The position numbers and the translations under genes are program-made. 40,874 bases of DNA from an archaeon. Its GTDB lineage: Archaea > Nanobdellota > Nanobdellia > SCGC-AAA011-G17 > PNOQ01. This document shows positions 35,735 through 40,874 of this stretch, one piece after another. Position 1 is the stretch's first letter. Each line of letters begins with the position of its first letter. The DNA lies in assembly GCA_018671245.1 (NCBI GenBank), contig JABHIB010000011.1, forward strand, positions 1 to 40,874, read 5' to 3'. The notes under the pieces were generated by a model. It saw nothing but the letters and a program-made list of their open reading frames with translations. It was not told where the DNA came from and ran no database searches.

Positions 35735-38640
35735 AAAGCTTTTTTAAGCCATTAGGTGAATGACTTGGCTCGAAATGCCGATGAAGGTCGTGGCAATCTG
35801 CGATATGCCCAGGTGAAATGCATGCAGTTATTGACCCTGGGATTGCTGAATGGGACATCCTATACTTCGGTATGACCAGTAATGGTCGGGAACGCGGGGA
35901 ACTGAAGCGTCTTAGTACCCGCAGGAAAAAAAATCAATTGAGATTCGGTAAGTAACAGCGAGTGAAAACCGAACAGAGCAAACTGAATCCCTGTTAGAAA
36001 TAATAGGGAGATGTGGTGTTTTAGACTGTTTTTTCGTCCTAGTTGACTGATTCAAATATCTCTGGAAAGAGAAACCATAGAGGGTGATAGTCCCGTAGAA
36101 GAAGGTCAAAGGATTTAACAGGATCTAGAGTAGGATTCATTGGAAATTGGGTCTGAATTTGGGGGCCATCAATCCCCAACTCTAAATACATTTCGAGTCC
36201 GATAGTGTACTAGTACCGTGAGGGAAAGTTGAAAAGTACCCGTAACAGGGAGTGAAAAGATTTGAAACCTAATGGCGATAGTGTGATGCGGCTCTTAGGA
36301 GTTGCATCGTACGTTTCGAATAACGGACCAGGGAGTGTGCTTAAGTGGCGAGAGTAAGAATCAACGATTCGTACTCGAAGGGAAACCAATAGTCCGCAAG
36401 CAATGAGGGACAAGGTGTGAAAGCGCCTTTAGTCATTTGAGTACTACCCGAAACCGGGTGATCTATCCGTGGGCAAGGTGAAGCGAAGGTAAAACTTCGT
36501 GGAGGCCTGAAGAGGTTCTGTGGACAAGCGTTCTTCTGACCTGTGGATAGGGGTGAAAAGCCAATCGAACCCGGTAATAGCTGGTTCCTGCCGAAGTTGG
36601 CTTCAGTCAAGTCTCCGACGAGATTGTAAAGGTTGTAAAGCTACGGATTTGAAATTAAGGGGAAGAAATTCCTCGGTTTCTTGTCCAACTCAAAATGCCT
36701 TTACATTGTAGACTCGGGGATACGGCGGTATGCGGTAAGCGCGTATCGCGAGAGGGGAACAACCCAGACCATAGTTAAGGTCCCAAAATACTGATTAAGT
36801 GTTAAAGGGTGAAGAGTGTATATTAGCAAATACAGATAGGAGGTAGGCTCAGAAGCAGCCATCCTTTAAAGAAAGCGTAACAGCTCACTATTCTAGCTAA
36901 TATGTCTCGAAAATGGACGGGACTAAATCAGTTACCGATACTATGGACATCATAAATGATTGTGGTAGGCAGGTGTTCTGCTTGAGAAAAATTTTTTCCG
37001 TAAGGAGAAGTGAATCGAGTAGAAATAAGAATCCTGGTGGTAGTAAGATCAATTTGCAGTGAGAATCTGCAATACCGAAAGGGCAAGGGTTCCTTGGCAA
37101 TGTAGATCAGCCAAGGGTAAGTCGATCCTAACTCAACTCGTAAATCGAGTGAGGGGAAAGGGAAAAAGGTTAAAATTCCTTTACTATCTAAGTACCCGGC
37201 AACGAAAGCTTTATTTCTGACGTTTCAGGCTAGGTCAATACTTACTGTCGTGAGTATTAACTAAAATAAGTCGAGGGAGTATCTTAATGGTGAGAACTCG
37301 ATTAAATTTAGGAATAGTGTTCCTTAAGGAACATTTGGCCAATGCCCGGAACCCATGAAAAAGAAATAAAGATGAATCTTAGATAATCGTACCCAGAACC
37401 GACACAGGTGCCCCTAGGTGAGAAGCTTAAGGTATGAGAGAGTAATCCAATTAAGGGAATTCGGCAAATTAGTCCTGTATCTTTGGTATAAGGGATCCCT
37501 GCGATTGTATTTGTATAAATGCGATTACAGGGCTCAGTGACTAGAGGGGTCCGACTGTTTAATAAAAACTTAACTGTTCGCTAGCCCGCAAGGGTGTGTA
37601 TGGACAGTTACGTCTGCCCAGTGCCAGAACTTGAAACTTCTTTTCAAGGAAGCTAAGAGCTGGTAAACGGCGGGAATAACTATAATTCTCTTAAGGTAGC
37701 GAAATGCCTTGTCGTTTTATTGACGACTTGCATGAAAGGCGTAACGAGATCCCTACTGTCCCTAATTGGAACCTCCTGAACACTCCATACTGGTGCAAAG
37801 GCCAGTGACCTCCAGTGGGAAGCAAAGACCCCGTAGATCTTTACTACAGCATGTTGTTGCGAAGTGAGTTTTGTCGTGCAGTGTAGGTGGGAGTTGTTAA
37901 AACTTGAACGCTAGTTTAAGTGTAGACATCAATGAGACACCACCCTTCAAAATTTACTTTGCTTACTTTGGAAACGAAGGACATCTATATGTGGGTAGTT
38001 TGGCTGGGGCGGCACCCTGCTGAAAAGATATCAGCAGGGCCCAAAGGTTGGCTCAATCGGGTCGGAAATCCGATGTAGAGTGCAAGAGCAAAAGCCAGCT
38101 TGACTGTGTTCCTAATAAAACGGAACTCAGCAAGGAAACTTTGGTCTAGCGAACCCTTACACCTTCTTGATGAGGGTTAAGGATGACAGAAAAGATACCT
38201 CGGGGATAACTGAGTGGTAGCGCCTAAGAGTTCATATCGACGGCGCTGTTTGCTACGACGATGTCGGCTCGCCGCATCCTGGATGTGCAGAAGCATCCAA
38301 GGGTAGGGGTGCTCACCCATTAAAGCGGCTCGTGAGCTGGGTTTAGAACGCTGTGAAGCAGTTTGTTCGATATCTAGTGGAGGTGTTCAATGTCTGAGAG
38401 GAAGGATCATTTAGTACGAGAGGAACAGTGGTTCGGGGCCTCTGGTGTATCGGTTGTCTGATAAGGCAGGCCGAGCAGCTACGCCCCAAAGGATAAGAGC
38501 TGAAAGCATCTAAGCTCGAAGCCTACCTCGAAAAGAGACATTACAATCACTCGCAAAAGACGAGTTTGATAGAAACGGCGTGTAAGTATCGAGGTAACGA
38601 GATATTCAGCGTGCGTTCACTAACTGATTGGACCTTGTTT
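35735..38640 (+). rRNA. rrl: 23S ribosomal RNA (ends approximate)
   Basis: Conserved blocks tactataattctcttaaggtagcgaaatgccttgtcg (about 37677), gtacgagaggaacag (about 38415); bounded by pairing 35711-35733 / 38642-38664. Confidence 0.95.
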
Positions 38641-38725
38641 TAGGCATATTCACCTATGTACAACTTATGATTTTTTTATTTTTTTCGAAGTTTTTATATA
38701 TGTAGAGAGATTACCCTTTTTACAA

Positions 38726-39427
38726 ATGACTACTATCGTTGGATTGAAAACTAGTGTTGGACCTGAAGCTATAGTTCTTGCTGCAGATTATACTGCTACT
38801 TCCATTTCAGGAAATAGTGGAATGAATCAGATGGAATTTAAAAAATTATATTGTTCTAATAATTTTGCTTTTATGATAGCCGGAGGAATTAAACATCAAG
38901 CTTTTGATTTTTTAAATGATCTTAAAGTTAAGAATAAAAAGAGTGATAGATTTATTGATGTAAAAAGAGGATTAGAATTAGGTTTTTTTCCAGAAGTAAA
39001 ATATCTTAATTTAGATATGGGTGCTGATTCTGATAGCGTTTATGATGCTGATAATCAATTACGTTTCATCTTTGCAACAAGATTTAATAGAAAATTAGGA
39101 TTGCATTATGTTTATCCTATGGGTATGGTTGATGAACATCAAGATTATGTTTGTGAAGGTTCTGGTTCTGAATTTATCGAAGACTTATTGAAACAAACTT
39201 ATGCTCCTAACTCTTTAGAGGGAACTAATATCGATTTGGAAAAGGCAGTTAAATTAGCAGATGAGTGTATGAATTTAGCTAGGCAGGATTTGTTTAGTGG
39301 AGGAAGGATTATTGATTTTGCTATTATAACTAAAAAATCTATTGATTATTATGGTGATAGTCTTAGAGAAGATCTTGAAAATTTCCGTAAGCAAAAACTT
39401 GATGATATTATCTGTAAATATATTTAG
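38726..39427 (+). CDS. Proteasome beta-like Ntn hydrolase
   Basis: MTTIVGLKTSVGPEAIVLAADYTAT...EFKKLYCSNNFAFMIAGG; Thr directly after Met1. Confidence 0.82.
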   Translation: MTTIVGLKTSVGPEAIVLAADYTATSISGNSGMNQMEFKKLYCSNNFAFMIAGGIKHQAFDFLNDLKVKNKKSDRFIDVKRGLELGFFPEVKYLNLDMGADSDSVYDADNQLRFIFATRFNRKLGLHYVYPMGMVDEHQDYVCEGSGSEFIEDLLKQTYAPNSLEGTNIDLEKAVKLADECMNLARQDLFSGGRIIDFAIITKKSIDYYGDSLREDLENFRKQKLDDIICKYI

Positions 39428-39474
39428 TATTTTCTAAATAGTTAATTTTATAAACTAATTTTTTTTATTTTCTA

Positions 39475-39779
39475 TGTAGGTAGGTACTTAACTATCCTGT
39501 CAATGGGAGGAAAGTCCGCACACTATAAACGGTCGCTTACGTAAGTTAAGTTGGAGAAATCCAAGGCAACCGCTCAGAAACGACACGTCCTTATATTGTT
39601 ATAAAGATGTGGCATGCGAAGTTTTCCGCGAGGGAAATGAGTTAACCTGCTGAATAGATATAGGGGAACGATGAAACGGCGAGTCCCGATTTGTGCAAGT
39701 CAGTGAGACGCTTAGTTGAATGTTAAGGTGGTCTGTTCGATTACGAAGACCAACAAGATGCGGCTTATTCCTACCTACA
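39475..39779 (+). ncRNA. rnpB: RNase P RNA
   Basis: gggaggaaagtccgcac (about 39505), distal element ...gatgcggcttattcc, terminal P1 pairing gtaggtagg/cctacctac. Confidence 0.92.
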
Positions 39780-39820
39780 TTTTTAGTTAATTTTATAAGT
39801 ATTTAATGTTAATATTTGTT

Positions 39821-40156
39821 ATGAAAATAAATAAACATGTATTTTTCGCCTTGTTTCTTAGTTTGATTTTTTTATCTGGAGGTACTTTTTATTTTCATAG
39901 TGTTGAAAATTGGTCTCCTGTAGATTCATTTTATTTCTCTACTATGACTCTAACAACTATAGGGTATGGGGATTTTGTTCCAACTATGGATGAATCTAAG
40001 ATTTTTGTTTCAATTTATGCTATTTTAGGAGTTGGAATTATGTTATATTTACTTGGGAGTATTATTGCTGCATTTTTAGTTGATCAGGAAGATAGATTTT
40101 TCAAAGTTGTATCAAAACTTGATAGAAGACAAAAGAAGAAGAAGAAATTTTCATAA
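39821..40156 (+). CDS. Two-TM potassium channel-like protein
   Basis: TM1, pore with selectivity filter TLTTIGYGDFVP, TM2. Confidence 0.9.
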   Translation: MKINKHVFFALFLSLIFLSGGTFYFHSVENWSPVDSFYFSTMTLTTIGYGDFVPTMDESKIFVSIYAILGVGIMLYLLGSIIAAFLVDQEDRFFKVVSKLDRRQKKKKKFS

Positions 40157-40201
40157 GGCTATATAAAAAACTTTATAAATCAACTAATTTCTTTAGTTTT
40201 T

Positions 40202-40375
40202 ATGGCACAAGACAAAATGCAAATGCCTTCTGGTATGGGCGGACTAGTAAGATATTTTGATGAGTATAAAAGTAAGATTACTTTTAAACCTGGGACTGTT
40301 TTATTCTTTGTAGTATTGGTAATTTTAATTGAAATATTTTTACATAATTATGGTTCAGGGATATTCATAAAATGA
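40202..40375 (+). CDS. secG: Preprotein translocase Sec61-beta/SecG homologue (57 aa)
   Basis: MAQDKMQMPSGMGGLVRYFDEYKSKITFKPGTVLFFVVLVILIEIFLHNYGSGIFIK; cytosolic tail plus one TM helix typical of archaeal Sec61-beta; stop overlaps NAC start. Confidence 0.85.
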   Translation: MAQDKMQMPSGMGGLVRYFDEYKSKITFKPGTVLFFVVLVILIEIFLHNYGSGIFIK

Positions 40376-40695
40376 TGCCAAATTTAGATCCTCGAAAAAT
40401 GCAGAAGATGATGAATAGAATGGGGATTAAACAGGAAGAGATTGATGCTGTTGAAGTCATAATAAAAACTAGTGATAAAAATTTAATTATTAAAAATCCT
40501 AGCGTATTAAAAGTTGATATGATGGGTAAAAATACTTTTCAAGTAAGTGGAGAAGTTGAGGAAGAAAGTTCTATTTCTGATGAAGATATTAAAACTGTTT
40601 CTGAACAGGCTGACGTTTCTAAAGATGAAGCTAAAAAAGCTTTAGAAGAAACTGATGGTGATTTGGCTGAAGCTATAATCAATCTGAAGAATTAA
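40372..40695 (+). CDS. nac: Nascent polypeptide-associated complex protein (NAC domain plus UBA)
   Basis: DPRKMQKMMNRMGIKQEEIDAVEVIIKTSDKNLIIKNPSVLKVDMMGKNTFQVSGEVEE; C-terminal UBA QADVSKDEAKKALEETDGDLAEAIINL. Confidence 0.95.
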   Translation: MMPNLDPRKMQKMMNRMGIKQEEIDAVEVIIKTSDKNLIIKNPSVLKVDMMGKNTFQVSGEVEEESSISDEDIKTVSEQADVSKDEAKKALEETDGDLAEAIINLKN

Positions 40696-40735
40696 TTTTA
40701 GTTAATTTTATATATATAGTTTATATTTGTTTAGT

Positions 40736-40874
40736 ATGAAAAAGAGGTTATTATGTTTAGTTTTAGTGTTTCTTATAATTGGTATGTCTTTTGGTTATTC
40801 TTCTGATATTTTATTTAGTAATGTTGAAGTTCCTAGAGTTAGTGTTGAAAAAGATTCTGAAAGAGTTTCTTCTG
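40736..40874 (+). CDS. Miniature secreted Rhs-core protein, copy 4 (5' fragment, truncated by window end)
   Basis: ATG at 40736, MKKRLLCLVLVFLIIGMSFGYSSDILFSNVEVPRVSVEKDSERVSS; bases 40741-40874 identical to 1-134. Confidence 0.85.
   Translation, partial: MKKRLLCLVLVFLIIGMSFGYSSDILFSNVEVPRVSVEKDSERVSS

Overview
AT-rich archaeal chromosomal segment, most likely from a DPANN lineage of the Woesearchaeota/Pacearchaeota type. This placement is inferred from gene content and archaeal-type rRNA, not from a search. It carries a minus-strand informational cluster (rpoN, uS9, uL13, eL18, tRNA-Leu, rpoD, uS11, uS4, uS13, DUF655, rpoF, eL21, Elp3) and SRP RNA. It also has dnaG, thermosome, ftsY/srp54, tdk/bud32, uS15, eS1, a YchF-type GTPase, eL41, a 16S-tRNA-Ala-23S operon without a linked 5S, a proteasome-like Ntn hydrolase, RNase P RNA, a K+ channel, Sec61-beta and NAC. 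Eight tRNAs were parsed, including an intron-bearing tRNA-Ile(UAU) and an unusual tRNA-Leu(AAG). The most interesting content is a dispersed family of miniature secreted Rhs-core proteins (3 near-complete copies plus a 5' fragment at the window end). They share a near-identical head, made of a signal peptide and a single RHS-associated core, and have unrelated C-terminal tails, one of which looks lysozyme-like. I interpret this as a candidate compact polymorphic-toxin/effector system in an archaeon. The first 134 bp and last 134 bp of the window are identical and lie in this gene family.
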